Part shown: one piece after another, positions 52,083 to 61,167 of the stretch
Numbering within the stretch: position 1 is the stretch's first letter
How the letters are laid out: every line of letters starts with the position of its first letter
Origin: Merdicola sp963557785
GTDB taxonomy: Bacteria; Bacillota; Clostridia; TANB77; CAG-508
Assembly: GCA_963557785.1 (NCBI GenBank)
Contig: CAUWBF010000006.1
Location: 37,895 to 101,894, forward strand
Direction of reading: 5' to 3'
Length of the DNA stretch: 64,000 bases
Position numbers and translations under genes: made by a program
Notes under the pieces: generated by a model
Told to the model about the DNA's origin: nothing
What the model saw: the letters and a program-made list of their open reading frames with translations, nothing else
The model's database searches: none

Positions 52083-52168
52083 GGGTAGGTGGCCGAGTGG
52101 CTAAAGGCGGCAGACTGTAAATCTGTTCTCATACGAGTACGATGGTTCGAATCCATCCCTGTCCACCA
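52083..52168 (+). tRNA. tRNA-Tyr (anticodon GUA)
   Basis: Class II tRNA: acceptor GGGTAGG/CCTGTCC with two G-U pairs, anticodon loop CTGTAAA, long variable arm, T-arm GATGG-TTCGAAT-CCATC, encoded CCA. 15 bases after tRNA-Met. Confidence 0.92.
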
Positions 52169-52178
52169 TAAATTGGTT

Positions 52179-52210
52179 AAAGCGGCTATTCATAAGAATA
52201 GTCGTTTTTA
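52179..52210 (+). terminator. Terminator of the tRNA operon
   Basis: GCGGCTATTC/GAATAGTCGT (two G-U pairs) followed by TTTTT. Close upstream of the radical SAM gene. Confidence 0.75.
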
Positions 52211-52236
52211 ATTTATTAAAGGAGTGCTACGATAGA

Positions 52237-53136
52237 ATGTTAGAAGAGCTTAAAGAATGTACATTGTGCCCATTTAAGTGTAAAGCAAATAGATTAGAAG
52301 GCAAAATAGGAAAATGTAAAGCAAATAGTAAAATAAGAATTGCACTAGCCTCTATCCATAAATATGAAGAACCATGTATAAGTGGTAGAAATGGTTCTGG
52401 AACAGTATTTTTTTCTAATTGTAATTTTAATTGTATATTTTGCCAAAATTATGAAATAAGTCAAGAAGGATTGGGCAAAGAAATTTCTATAGAAGAATTA
52501 GCAGAGATATTTCTAAAACAACAAAAAAAAGGAGCAGATAATATAAATCTAGTAACTCCTGTAATGTATGTTTACCATATTATAGAAGCTATAAAAATTG
52601 CAAAGAAAAAGGGATTAAAAATACCTATTATATATAATTCAAATGGATATGAAAATATTGAAACTTTAAAATTATTAGAGGGATATATAGACATATATTT
52701 ACCAGATCTTAAATATTATAATAATGAGATTGCAAAAAAATATTCAAATGTACCAAATTATTTTGAAATAGCAACAGAAGCAATACGAGAAATGTACAGA
52801 CAAGTTGGAGCACCAAAATTTGATGAAGATGGAATAATAAAAAAAGGGTTAATAGTTAGACATTTAATATTGCCAAACTATATAGAAAATACAAAACATG
52901 TGTTAAAATGGCTAAAAGAAAATATAAGTGATAATATTTATGTAAGTATTATGGCACAATATTTTCCTACATATAAAGCAAAGAAGTGTGAAAAATTAAA
53001 TAGGAAAATAACTAAGAAAGAATATAAAGAAGTAGAAAAATACTTGTACTTATTAGACATAGAAAACGGATATATGCAAGATTTAGGAGAACACGAAGAA
53101 GAATATGTTCCGGATTTCAAGACTTTAGAAATATAG
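52237..53136 (+). CDS. PflX-like radical SAM protein
   Basis: 299 residues. N-terminal cysteines (CTLCPFKCKANRLEGKIGKCKA), then the radical SAM cluster CNFNCIFCQNYEIS, and conserved LVTPVMYVYHIIEAI, IIYNSNGYEN, IYLPDLKYYNNEIAKKYS. This is the PflX/pyruvate formate-lyase activase-like family with no established substrate. AAAGGAG is 12 bases before the ATG. Nine bases after its stop comes the nucleoside kinase. Confidence 0.88.
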   Translation: MLEELKECTLCPFKCKANRLEGKIGKCKANSKIRIALASIHKYEEPCISGRNGSGTVFFSNCNFNCIFCQNYEISQEGLGKEISIEELAEIFLKQQKKGADNINLVTPVMYVYHIIEAIKIAKKKGLKIPIIYNSNGYENIETLKLLEGYIDIYLPDLKYYNNEIAKKYSNVPNYFEIATEAIREMYRQVGAPKFDEDGIIKKGLIVRHLILPNYIENTKHVLKWLKENISDNIYVSIMAQYFPTYKAKKCEKLNRKITKKEYKEVEKYLYLLDIENGYMQDLGEHEEEYVPDFKTLEI

Positions 53137-53146
53137 GAGGAAATTT

Positions 53147-54778
53147 ATGAAAATTACATATAAAAATAAAGTTCTAGAAATAGAAAAACCAATGAAAGTT
53201 ATAGATATTCTAAAGGATGAATGCACAGAAAGTACTATTGCATGTAAATGTAATAATCAAATAAGAGCGTTAGATTATATTATAGAAGAAGATACAAACA
53301 TAGACTTTATAGATGCATCTGACAAAGATGGAATAAGAATATATATAAGATCAATTATGTATATAATGTCAAAAGCATTTAGTGAATTATATCCATCAGC
53401 GCTAATTTCAATAAACTATCAATTATCACATTCTATGTACTGTGAAATAGATAATATGGAAGTTACAGAAGAAATGCTACAAAAAGTTTCTGATAGGATG
53501 AAAAATATTATTGAAAGAAATATAGAAATTAAAAAAGTTATACTAACTAAGGAAGAAGCAAAAAAATTCTATGAAGAAAACAAGACATTAAGAGGAATTT
53601 TACAATTAGACTGTAAAGAGAAAGAATATGTAACATTATATTATTGTGAAGATTATTATAATTATTTTTATGGAGTAATGCCAATAGCAACAGGATATAC
53701 TAAAGTATTTTCACTAGAGAAATATAATAATGGTTTCTTATTAAGATATCCAAGTAAAAAAGATATTACAAGATTACCAGAATTTAAAAACAATAAGCAG
53801 TTATTAAAAACATTACAAGACTATGAGAAAATACATGAACAATTAGATGAAAATACAGTATATAAATTAAATAATAAAATTCAAGATGGTAGTTCAAAAG
53901 AAATAGTTTTATTAGATGAAGCTTTACACGAAAAGAAAATTTCTAAAATAGCAGACCAAATCGCCGAAAATGATAAAGTAAAAATGGTATTAATAGCTGG
54001 TCCATCATCATCCGGAAAAACAACATTTGCACAAAGATTAGGATTACAATTAAAAATAAATGGATTAAGACCTATTACTATATCTGTTGACAACTATTTT
54101 GTAGAAAGAGAAGAGACTCCAAGAGATGAAAATGGAGAATATGATTTTGAGAGCATATATGCGGTGGATATTAAATTATTTAATGAGCATATTTCAAGAT
54201 TATTAAAAGGTGAAGAAGTTGAAATGCCTACTTTTAACTTCCATACAGGTCATAAAGAATATAAAGGTGAAACACTAAAATTAGGACCAAATGATATAAT
54301 GGTAATAGAGGGAATACATTGCTTAAATGATGAACTAACACCGCTAATACCAAATGAAAATAAATTTAAAGTATATATTAGTGCTTTAACTGTTTTAAAT
54401 ATTGATTATTTTAATAGAATATCAACAACGGATTCAAGATTAATAAGAAGAATTGTTAGAGACTATCAATTTAGAGGATATACAGCATTACATACATTAA
54501 GAATGTGGGAATCAGTAAACAGAGGAGAAGAAAAAAATATATTCCCATACCAAGAAAAAGCAGATGCGATGTTTAATACATCTTTAGTATATGAGTTATC
54601 AGCTTTAAAACCTTTTGTAATACCACTATTAGAAGAAATTAATAAATCTGAACCAGAATATGCAGAGGCAAGAAGATTGTGCGATTTATTACAATATCTA
54701 GAACCAATAGATAAAAACTTAATACCATCTAATTCATTGCTTAGAGAATTTATAGGTGGTGGAGATTTTAAATATTAG
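53147..54778 (+). CDS. Nucleoside kinase with TGS and threonyl-tRNA-synthetase-like N-terminus (uridine kinase family)
   Basis: 543 residues. Residues 1-60 form a TGS-like ubiquitin fold; 60-220 resemble the SAD editing domain (YPSALISINYQLSHSMYCEIDN); about 280-480 is a P-loop uridine kinase/PRK domain with LIAGPSSSGKTTFAQRL, ISVDNYFVERE, IEGIHCLND and RRIVRDYQFRGY. Probably phosphorylates uridine/cytidine or another nucleoside. A common fused form in Clostridia. Its link with the uracil fusion gene is only thematic. Confidence 0.9.
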   Translation: MKITYKNKVLEIEKPMKVIDILKDECTESTIACKCNNQIRALDYIIEEDTNIDFIDASDKDGIRIYIRSIMYIMSKAFSELYPSALISINYQLSHSMYCEIDNMEVTEEMLQKVSDRMKNIIERNIEIKKVILTKEEAKKFYEENKTLRGILQLDCKEKEYVTLYYCEDYYNYFYGVMPIATGYTKVFSLEKYNNGFLLRYPSKKDITRLPEFKNNKQLLKTLQDYEKIHEQLDENTVYKLNNKIQDGSSKEIVLLDEALHEKKISKIADQIAENDKVKMVLIAGPSSSGKTTFAQRLGLQLKINGLRPITISVDNYFVEREETPRDENGEYDFESIYAVDIKLFNEHISRLLKGEEVEMPTFNFHTGHKEYKGETLKLGPNDIMVIEGIHCLNDELTPLIPNENKFKVYISALTVLNIDYFNRISTTDSRLIRRIVRDYQFRGYTALHTLRMWESVNRGEEKNIFPYQEKADAMFNTSLVYELSALKPFVIPLLEEINKSEPEYAEARRLCDLLQYLEPIDKNLIPSNSLLREFIGGGDFKY

Positions 54779-54792
54779 AAGGAATGAATAAA

Positions 54793-55107
54793 ATGGAACA
54801 AAGTAGATTTACTGAAATAGATGAAGAATTTATATGCGAAAACTGTGGAAAAAAAGTTACAAAACTAGGATATTCATGCAGAAATCATTGCCCATATTGT
54901 TTGCATTCAAAGCATGTAGATAAAAATCCAGGAGATAGAGCAGAAGAATGTCATGGAGACCTAGAACCAGTTAGTTTAGAAATTGATAGTAAAAAAGGAT
55001 ATGTAATAATATTTAAATGTAAAAAATGTGGAGCAATCAGAAAAAATAAAGCAGCAAAAGATGATAATATGGATTTAATAATTAAACTAAGCAGTAAACA
55101 GATATAA
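54793..55107 (+). CDS. RNHCP domain zinc-ribbon protein
   Basis: 104 residues. ICENCGKKVTKLGYSCRNHCPYCLHSKHVDKNPGDRAEECHG has the RNHCP signature, followed by a second pair CKKCGAIRKNKAAKDDN. Zinc binding is expected; function unknown. ATG 54793 lies nine bases from AGAAGGA; ATG 54784 is on top of it. Confidence 0.88.
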   Translation: MEQSRFTEIDEEFICENCGKKVTKLGYSCRNHCPYCLHSKHVDKNPGDRAEECHGDLEPVSLEIDSKKGYVIIFKCKKCGAIRKNKAAKDDNMDLIIKLSSKQI

Positions 55108-55110
55108 TAA

Positions 55111-55141
55111 AAAGAAGATATCTTTTATGATATCTTCTTTT
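55111..55141. terminator. Bidirectional terminator
   Basis: Perfect AAAGAAGATATC/GATATCTTCTTT with a TTTTAT loop, between convergent genes; its 3' edge touches the U32 stop codon. Confidence 0.88.
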
Positions 55142-57548
55142 ATATTTCTCTATTAAGATTGCCATTTGTATAAGAGTTACCTTCTAATTTTTCTCCAGAT
55201 TGAACACATTTTATAATTTCATTTATTTTATCTATATTTTCATTTAAAATATCAATTCTAAAGTAGTCTGAATTAATGTCATAAGAAGATATAGAAGTTG
55301 TTTTACTATTATATAAAGTAGTTACTGTATCAATATTATCAGGAACAATTTCAAATTTGTATCCTAATCTATCTTTTAAATAAAAGCTTGAATTAGAATT
55401 TATGCACATTTTTTTGCAATCACTGTAACATTTATTCGATTCTCCAAGTAGACAATAATTCATATTCATTAAAGGAGTGTTACCATAAACTATAGTTTCG
55501 GTACAATAGTTGCTATTTGCCAAGTACTGGATACTATTTTTATCAAGTTCAGGTGATATTGTAATTCTATTTGTACCATACTCAAATAATGTATTCATAG
55601 TTAAACTATTATAGACATTTAAAGTATAGTTACTTACTATCTCTAAATCTTCTTTTATATCTAAATTTTCTAACATTTCAAAATTTGAAATATTTGAAAT
55701 AACAATTCCTTTAATATGATATTCATAAATTATACTATTTAAGTTATTATTAATTAAATTTGTATAATTATTTCTAATTACAGTAGGCATATAAATATAA
55801 GTATTAAACTTTTGAGATATTTTATATAAAGTTTCTTTATATTTAGAATTTATAAAAAATCTAAATGGTATATAAATGCAATCAATATTTTCAATATTAG
55901 TATAATCAAAAGAATTATTAATCTTATTTAATAAAAGAGAATACTTTTTATTAGAGCTAGAGTTTTTTGTATTATATGTATTTGCAACTATTACATTATC
56001 TATTTTTTTTATTAGTTTATTTGAAATATAGTTATCAACTTGTTCTAAAGCAATTCTTCTTAATTCATTTAAAGTAGAATTGGATTTTGGTAAAAATAGA
56101 TTGTTATCAATATTTACATTGATTTGTTTAAAAGTATATTTTGTATTATTGGTTTTAGAAAGTTGATTTATTACAAATTCTTCAGTTAAAGGCTTATTTT
56201 CTGCTGGAATAGGAATTATATCAAGTGAACAATTTATATCTAAGTCATTATATAATTCTAAATCATTAGCAGAAGTAATATGTATAGAAATAGGATTATT
56301 AGCAGAAACTAAAACATCGCAAGCTAAATTAACCTTTCTATATTCTTTGCTAAAACTTTCATTTGCAAGAGAAGATAGTTCTTTAGAAGATATTTTATAA
56401 ATATTATCATTTATATGAATGTTTCCTTTCATTCTTCCAATAGTTACTAGCTGTCCTTTATTTGCAGTTTTTAAATTTGAATTATTATTCATCAATTCTG
56501 AGATAGTATATGTTCCAGTTTCATTTTCTAACGAAATAGTATCTCCAATACTAATAGATTCTTTCAAATTTAAAGTAATATGACCTTTATTACTATTATA
56601 CTTACTAACTTTTCCTAAAAATAATCCCATATTATTTTGCTTTTCTTTAAATATAAGATTTTTATTAAATTCATTATTCAAATGTCCAGAAGAAAAGTTA
56701 CCTCGATTAAATACTTGTAGCAAATCTTTTTTATCTTTTTCATCTATAATATATTCTTTACTTGATTTGGCTAAATCTATATATTTTCTATATATTCTTG
56801 TTACAGTAGCTACATATTCAGGAGATTTCATTCTACCTTCAATTTTGAAACAAGCTACTCCAGAATTTAGTAACTTAGGTATAAAAGGAAGTCCATAAAC
56901 ATCACGTGTGCTAAGTAAGTAGCCACTATTTATCTTTTGAGAATCGCTATATAGCTCATAAGGAAGTCTACAAGGTTGAGCGCATTTTCCTCTATTACCA
57001 GATCTTCCGCCAACTAAACTAGAAAATAAACATTGACCAGAATATGAGATACATAAAGCACCATGAATAAAACATTCTATTTCAATATCAGAATGTTTAC
57101 ATATGTAATTTATTTCGTCTATAGAAAGTTCTCTTGAAAGAACTACTCTTTTAAAGCCTAATTTTTGTAATTTAAGAACACCATCTAAATTATGTACAGA
57201 CATTTGAGTACTTGCATGTATTGCTAAATCAGGAAAAGAATCAATTAAGCATTTTGCTAGTCCTAAATCCTGCACAATTATTGCATCTATTCCATATTCG
57301 TAGGCTTTCTTAGCTAGATCAAAAGCATTATTAAATTCTTCATCTTTTATAAGAGTATTTAAAGTTAAATTTGTTTTTACTCCTCTTGATTTGGCATAAA
57401 AAATGGCTTCCTTTAAATTATCTAAATCAAAATTATTTGCAAAAGCTCGAGCATTAAAAGAACCTGCTCCAAAATAAACACTATCAGCTCCATTTTGTAC
57501 AGCAGCTTTTAAACATTCAAAACTTCCTACTGGTGATAAAAGTTCCAA
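55140..57548 (-). CDS. U32 family protein (RlhA-like, with C-terminal DUF3656)
   Basis: 802 residues. MELLSPVGSFECLKAAVQNGADSVYFGAGSFNARAFANNF, IECFIHGALCISYSGQCLFSSLVGGRSGNRGKCAQPCR (iron-sulfur cysteines) and FKIEGRMKSPEYVATVTRIYRKYID are hallmarks. The long form with a DUF3656 domain resembles RlhA, which hydroxylates C2501 of 23S rRNA, rather than a true protease. TTG start with TGGAGG. Confidence 0.92.
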   Translation of the reverse strand: MELLSPVGSFECLKAAVQNGADSVYFGAGSFNARAFANNFDLDNLKEAIFYAKSRGVKTNLTLNTLIKDEEFNNAFDLAKKAYEYGIDAIIVQDLGLAKCLIDSFPDLAIHASTQMSVHNLDGVLKLQKLGFKRVVLSRELSIDEINYICKHSDIEIECFIHGALCISYSGQCLFSSLVGGRSGNRGKCAQPCRLPYELYSDSQKINSGYLLSTRDVYGLPFIPKLLNSGVACFKIEGRMKSPEYVATVTRIYRKYIDLAKSSKEYIIDEKDKKDLLQVFNRGNFSSGHLNNEFNKNLIFKEKQNNMGLFLGKVSKYNSNKGHITLNLKESISIGDTISLENETGTYTISELMNNNSNLKTANKGQLVTIGRMKGNIHINDNIYKISSKELSSLANESFSKEYRKVNLACDVLVSANNPISIHITSANDLELYNDLDINCSLDIIPIPAENKPLTEEFVINQLSKTNNTKYTFKQINVNIDNNLFLPKSNSTLNELRRIALEQVDNYISNKLIKKIDNVIVANTYNTKNSSSNKKYSLLLNKINNSFDYTNIENIDCIYIPFRFFINSKYKETLYKISQKFNTYIYMPTVIRNNYTNLINNNLNSIIYEYHIKGIVISNISNFEMLENLDIKEDLEIVSNYTLNVYNSLTMNTLFEYGTNRITISPELDKNSIQYLANSNYCTETIVYGNTPLMNMNYCLLGESNKCYSDCKKMCINSNSSFYLKDRLGYKFEIVPDNIDTVTTLYNSKTTSISSYDINSDYFRIDILNENIDKINEIIKCVQSGEKLEGNSYTNGNLNREI

Positions 57549-57642
57549 AGTGTACCTCCAACATATTTATTTTCTATACTATTGTAACATAAAAAAGTAA
57601 ATTAGCATACTATATCATATAAAATAAAAAGGAGGTATGAAC

Positions 57643-57798
57643 ATGCAAGAAGATAGAAACTGTGGATGCGGATGTAATAATGGTGGATTATTAAATGGAC
57701 TATTTGGAGGACGTGGATGCTGTGATAGCCAAATATTATTCTTTATAATAATATTCTTATTATTATTTACAGGATTTGGATCTGACAAATGTTGTTAA
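57643..57798 (+). CDS. Small cysteine/glycine-rich membrane protein
   Basis: 51 residues: MQEDRNCGCGCNNGGLLNGL, then RGCCDS, a hydrophobic helix rich in Phe, Ile and Leu, and C-terminal KCC. Seven cysteines in 51 residues with one membrane helix recall small sporulation or coat-associated proteins (YjcZ-like), but no firm family. AAAGGAGGT site and a terminator right after support a real gene. Confidence 0.7.
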   Translation: MQEDRNCGCGCNNGGLLNGLFGGRGCCDSQILFFIIIFLLLFTGFGSDKCC

Positions 57799-57811
57799 TA
57801 AAATATAAAAT

Positions 57812-57838
57812 ATAGCGGATACATATCCGCTTTTTTTA
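57812..57838 (+). terminator. Terminator of the small cysteine-rich gene
   Basis: AGCGGATA/TATCCGCT with CA loop and a seven-T tail. Confidence 0.9.
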
Positions 57839-57859
57839 TTGTATTTATTCTTCAAATAC

Positions 57860-57888
57860 TTGTAAAATAAGTCTAGTTAGTGTAAAAT
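57860..57888 (+). promoter_or_regulatory. Promoter of the FemAB-alr-DUF1189-ftsH run
   Basis: TTGTAA (57860-57865), 17-bp spacer, TAAAAT (57883-57888). Confidence 0.6.
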
Positions 57889-57928
57889 ATGAAAATGAAA
57901 GATAAGAGAAAATGCGGAGGATAAAAAG

Positions 57929-58990
57929 TTGAGAATTTTAGATTTAAATAATGAAGAAGAAAGAATAAAATATAAACAATTTTTAGAAAATAATGAAAGA
58001 TGTAATTTTCAACAATCTTTAGAGTGGGCAAAAGTAAAAAGTTTTTGGAAAAATGAAGTAGTTGTATCAGAAGATGATAATGGGAATATAACAGGTTCTT
58101 TAAGTATTTTAATAAGAAAAATGCCCGTATTTGGATATTTAATGTATGCATCAAGAGGACCAATATGTGGAACACATGATGAAGAAGCTCTAAAGCAACT
58201 TACAGAAGGTGCAAAGCAATTAGCTAAAAAGTATAAAGCTATGGTATTAAAAATAGAACCAGATATAAAAAGTGATGATAAAGAATTTAGAGAAATAGTT
58301 GAAAAATTAGGATATAAAATAAAAGATGATGCAAAAAATTTTAGAGAAGAAATTCAACCAAGATATGTATTCAGACTAGATATAAAAGGAAAAACAGAGG
58401 ATGAAATATTTAAAAACTTTCATTCAAAAACAAGATATAATATAAGATTAGCAACTAAAAAAGGTGTAACAGTAAAAGAAGGAAATAAAGAAGATTTAAA
58501 AGACTTTCATAGAATAATGGTAGAAACAGGAGCAAGAGATGGATTTATTATAAGACCATTAGAATATTTTGAAAAAATGTATGATGAATTGGCGCCAGAA
58601 CATATGAAAGTTCTTATGGCATATTACGAAGGAAAACCAATATCAGGAGTTATTCCAATAATATATGGTAATAAAACTTGGTATCTATATGGTGCAAGCA
58701 GTAATGAATATAGAAACGTTATGCCAAACTATTTATTACAATGGGAAATGATAAAAATGGCAATAGCAAGAAAACAAGATATGTTCGATTTAAGAGGAGT
58801 TTCTGGTGTAGTAGATGAGAACCATCCACAATATGGATTATACAGATTTAAAAAAGGATTTGGCGCAGAATTTACAGAGTTCATAGGAGAAATATATATT
58901 CCTTTTAAACCATTAAAATATAAATTATATAAATTTTCTGAAAAAGTATTCAGAAATATAAGAGGATTTATAAAAACAATGAAAAAGTAA
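57929..58990 (+). CDS. FemAB/FemX-family peptidoglycan bridge aminoacyltransferase
   Basis: 353 residues with paired GNAT-like domains: CNFQQSLEWAKVKSFW, YLMYASRGPICGTHDEEAL, KTRYNIRLATKKGVTVKEG, WYLYGASSNEYRNVMPNYLLQWEMIKMA and FDLRGVSGVVDENHPQYGLYRFKKGFGAEFTEFIGE are all FemAB signatures. Adds amino acids from aminoacyl-tRNA to the lipid II peptide, building the cross-bridge. TTG start with GCGGAGGA. Followed by an alanine racemase gene, consistent with cell-wall work. Confidence 0.92.
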   Translation: MRILDLNNEEERIKYKQFLENNERCNFQQSLEWAKVKSFWKNEVVVSEDDNGNITGSLSILIRKMPVFGYLMYASRGPICGTHDEEALKQLTEGAKQLAKKYKAMVLKIEPDIKSDDKEFREIVEKLGYKIKDDAKNFREEIQPRYVFRLDIKGKTEDEIFKNFHSKTRYNIRLATKKGVTVKEGNKEDLKDFHRIMVETGARDGFIIRPLEYFEKMYDELAPEHMKVLMAYYEGKPISGVIPIIYGNKTWYLYGASSNEYRNVMPNYLLQWEMIKMAIARKQDMFDLRGVSGVVDENHPQYGLYRFKKGFGAEFTEFIGEIYIPFKPLKYKLYKFSEKVFRNIRGFIKTMKK

Positions 58991-59007
58991 TATTAAAAGG
59001 AGAACTT

Positions 59008-60120
59008 ATGAAGTCTTTAGTCATAAACAAAGAAGATTTAAAGCATAATATAAAAATAATAAAAGATTATGCTAAAAATGAAAAAAATGGCAATAATACT
59101 AAAATAATAGCAGTAGTAAAATCTAATGGATATGGTTTAGGTTTAGTAGAGTATACGAAATTCTTAATTGATAATGGTATAGAAATCTTTGCAGTGTCAA
59201 CAGTTGAAGAAGCAGTAGCTTTAAGACAATCTGGAATAAAAGAAGATATACTAATGCTATCATCAACAAGTATAAAAGAAGAAATAGAACAGTTAATCAA
59301 AAATGATATTATATTAACTATAGGTTCTGAAGATGCAAAAAACGAAGTACAAATTGTTGCAAAAGACCAAAATAAAACAGCTAGAGTACATATTGCTATA
59401 GATACAGGTTTTGGCAGATATGGATTTTTATATAATCAAAAAGAAGAAATGGCAAAAGTTTTAAAACATACAGAGCATATAAAAATTGAAGGAATATTTA
59501 CTCATTTTTCTTTAGCATTTTATAATAAAGACTCTTGGACAAAAGAGCAATATAATAGATTTATTAGTATGACAGAGTATTTAAAGGAAAATAATATTGA
59601 TGTAGGAATGAGACATGTATGTAATTCTTCAGCATTTATAAAATTTCCTGAAATGCATCTAGATGCCGTTAGAATAGGATCTGCTTTATTAGGTAGAATA
59701 TCAGTAGAAAATACTATAGGATTAAAAAAAATAGGATATCTAAAAAGTAATATTACAGAATTAAGAAAATTACCACCAAAGTGGAATATAGGATATTCAA
59801 ATATATATGAAACTACTAAAAATACATTAGTAGCGATAGCACCTGTAGGATATTCAGATGGATACAATGTTAGAGTGTATCCGGATATGTTTAGAACAGT
59901 TGATAAAATGAGATATTTACTAAATGATATAAAGGCTTTTTTTAGAAAACAAAATTTACAAGTTAAAATAAATAACAAAAACTATAATGTTATTGGAAGA
60001 TTGGGAATGTATCACATAACTGTAGATGTAACAGAAGCTGATATAAAAATAGGTGATGAAGTCATTTTAGACGTGAGTCCATTATATGTAGATAGTAATA
60101 TAAGGAGGGAATATAAATAA
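59008..60120 (+). CDS. alr: Alanine racemase (shortened C-terminal domain)
   Basis: 370 residues. PLP-binding IAVVKSNGYGLG near residue 37, DTGFGRYGF, and the Tyr motif APVGYSDGY identify a fold-III alanine racemase supplying D-alanine. The CMDQ-like motif reads GMYHITVDVT and about 25 residues seem missing between GDEVILD and the final NIRREYK, so the beta-domain is short. Whether substrate is Ala or another amino acid cannot be told. AAAAGGAG site. Confidence 0.87.
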   Translation: MKSLVINKEDLKHNIKIIKDYAKNEKNGNNTKIIAVVKSNGYGLGLVEYTKFLIDNGIEIFAVSTVEEAVALRQSGIKEDILMLSSTSIKEEIEQLIKNDIILTIGSEDAKNEVQIVAKDQNKTARVHIAIDTGFGRYGFLYNQKEEMAKVLKHTEHIKIEGIFTHFSLAFYNKDSWTKEQYNRFISMTEYLKENNIDVGMRHVCNSSAFIKFPEMHLDAVRIGSALLGRISVENTIGLKKIGYLKSNITELRKLPPKWNIGYSNIYETTKNTLVAIAPVGYSDGYNVRVYPDMFRTVDKMRYLLNDIKAFFRKQNLQVKINNKNYNVIGRLGMYHITVDVTEADIKIGDEVILDVSPLYVDSNIRREYK

Positions 60121-60121
60121 T

Positions 60122-61150
60122 ATGGAGGAATTAAAAGAACCATTCTATAAAAAAATGATTGCAAGCATAAAAGACTTTGATAAATACCAAGAATATGCTG
60201 CACAAAGTGTGAATAGTGGAATTAAATATTTTCTTAAATTATTATTACTATTAACAATAGTAGTTGCTATTACATTTACTGTAAAGGCAGGACAAACTAT
60301 TACTGAAGCAGTAAATTATTTAAGAAATGAAAGTCCAAACTTTAAATACGAAGATGGTACTTTAGATGTTGATTCTTCTGAAGCAATAATATACGAAGAT
60401 TCTAATAATTTTAATGGAATCATAATAGTGGATACAAATGCAGAAATTAGCGAAGAAAAATTATCAGAATATAAAAAGAAATTTGCTTTATATAACAATG
60501 GTATACTAATATTAAGAGAAAAAATAACAGTAAAAAATGAAATTATAAATGAAGAAATAACACAAACATATAAAGAAATTTTTGCTCATTATAATATTGA
60601 TAAATTTGATAAAGAAAATATAGTTTCTAATATTACAACTTCAAAAATGATAACAGTATATGTATCAATATTTTTATCTTTAGTGCTTGTATTTGCTATG
60701 CTATATTTATTAGAGCTATTATTAGAAGCGGTAACTCCTATGATATTTGGATATATTGCCGCAAGATTTATAGGGTTAAAATTAAAAGCAAGTAATATGT
60801 TTAATATTACCGTACATGCAATGACTTTATCTGTAATATTAAGAATACTTTATATTATTGTAAATGTAGCAACAGGCTTTTATATTAAATATTTCGATAC
60901 TATGTATATAACAATTATATATATTTATGTAATTACAGCATTATTTATAATTAGATCAAATTTAATAAAGCAACAAATAGAATTAATGAAAATAATAGAA
61001 GAACAAAAAAATGTTAAACAAGAAATAGAAGAACAAGAAAATAGCGAAGAAGAAAAAAAGGAAGAGAAAAAAGAAGACAAAAAACCAAAAAAAGAGGATA
61101 AAGAGGAAAAAGATAACAATATTGGCAAAGAAGCTAATGGGGAAGTATAA
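60122..61150 (+). CDS. DUF1189 family membrane protein
   Basis: 342 residues. N-terminal EPFYKKMIASIKDFDKYQEYAAQSVNSGIKYFLKLLLLLTIVVAI is the DUF1189 start; an outside domain and 4-5 membrane helices follow, then a long lysine/glutamate-rich tail (about 295-340). The start is one base after the alr stop. Function unknown; position suggests the envelope. Confidence 0.85.
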   Translation: MEELKEPFYKKMIASIKDFDKYQEYAAQSVNSGIKYFLKLLLLLTIVVAITFTVKAGQTITEAVNYLRNESPNFKYEDGTLDVDSSEAIIYEDSNNFNGIIIVDTNAEISEEKLSEYKKKFALYNNGILILREKITVKNEIINEEITQTYKEIFAHYNIDKFDKENIVSNITTSKMITVYVSIFLSLVLVFAMLYLLELLLEAVTPMIFGYIAARFIGLKLKASNMFNITVHAMTLSVILRILYIIVNVATGFYIKYFDTMYITIIYIYVITALFIIRSNLIKQQIELMKIIEEQKNVKQEIEEQENSEEEKKEEKKEDKKPKKEDKEEKDNNIGKEANGEV

Positions 61151-61167
61151 AGGAGAGAAGTAAAATA

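Noticed and set aside
61021..61150. Charged repeat tail of DUF1189 as a separate small gene
   Set aside because: It is in frame with the membrane protein and has no start signals; a low-complexity Lys/Glu tail.
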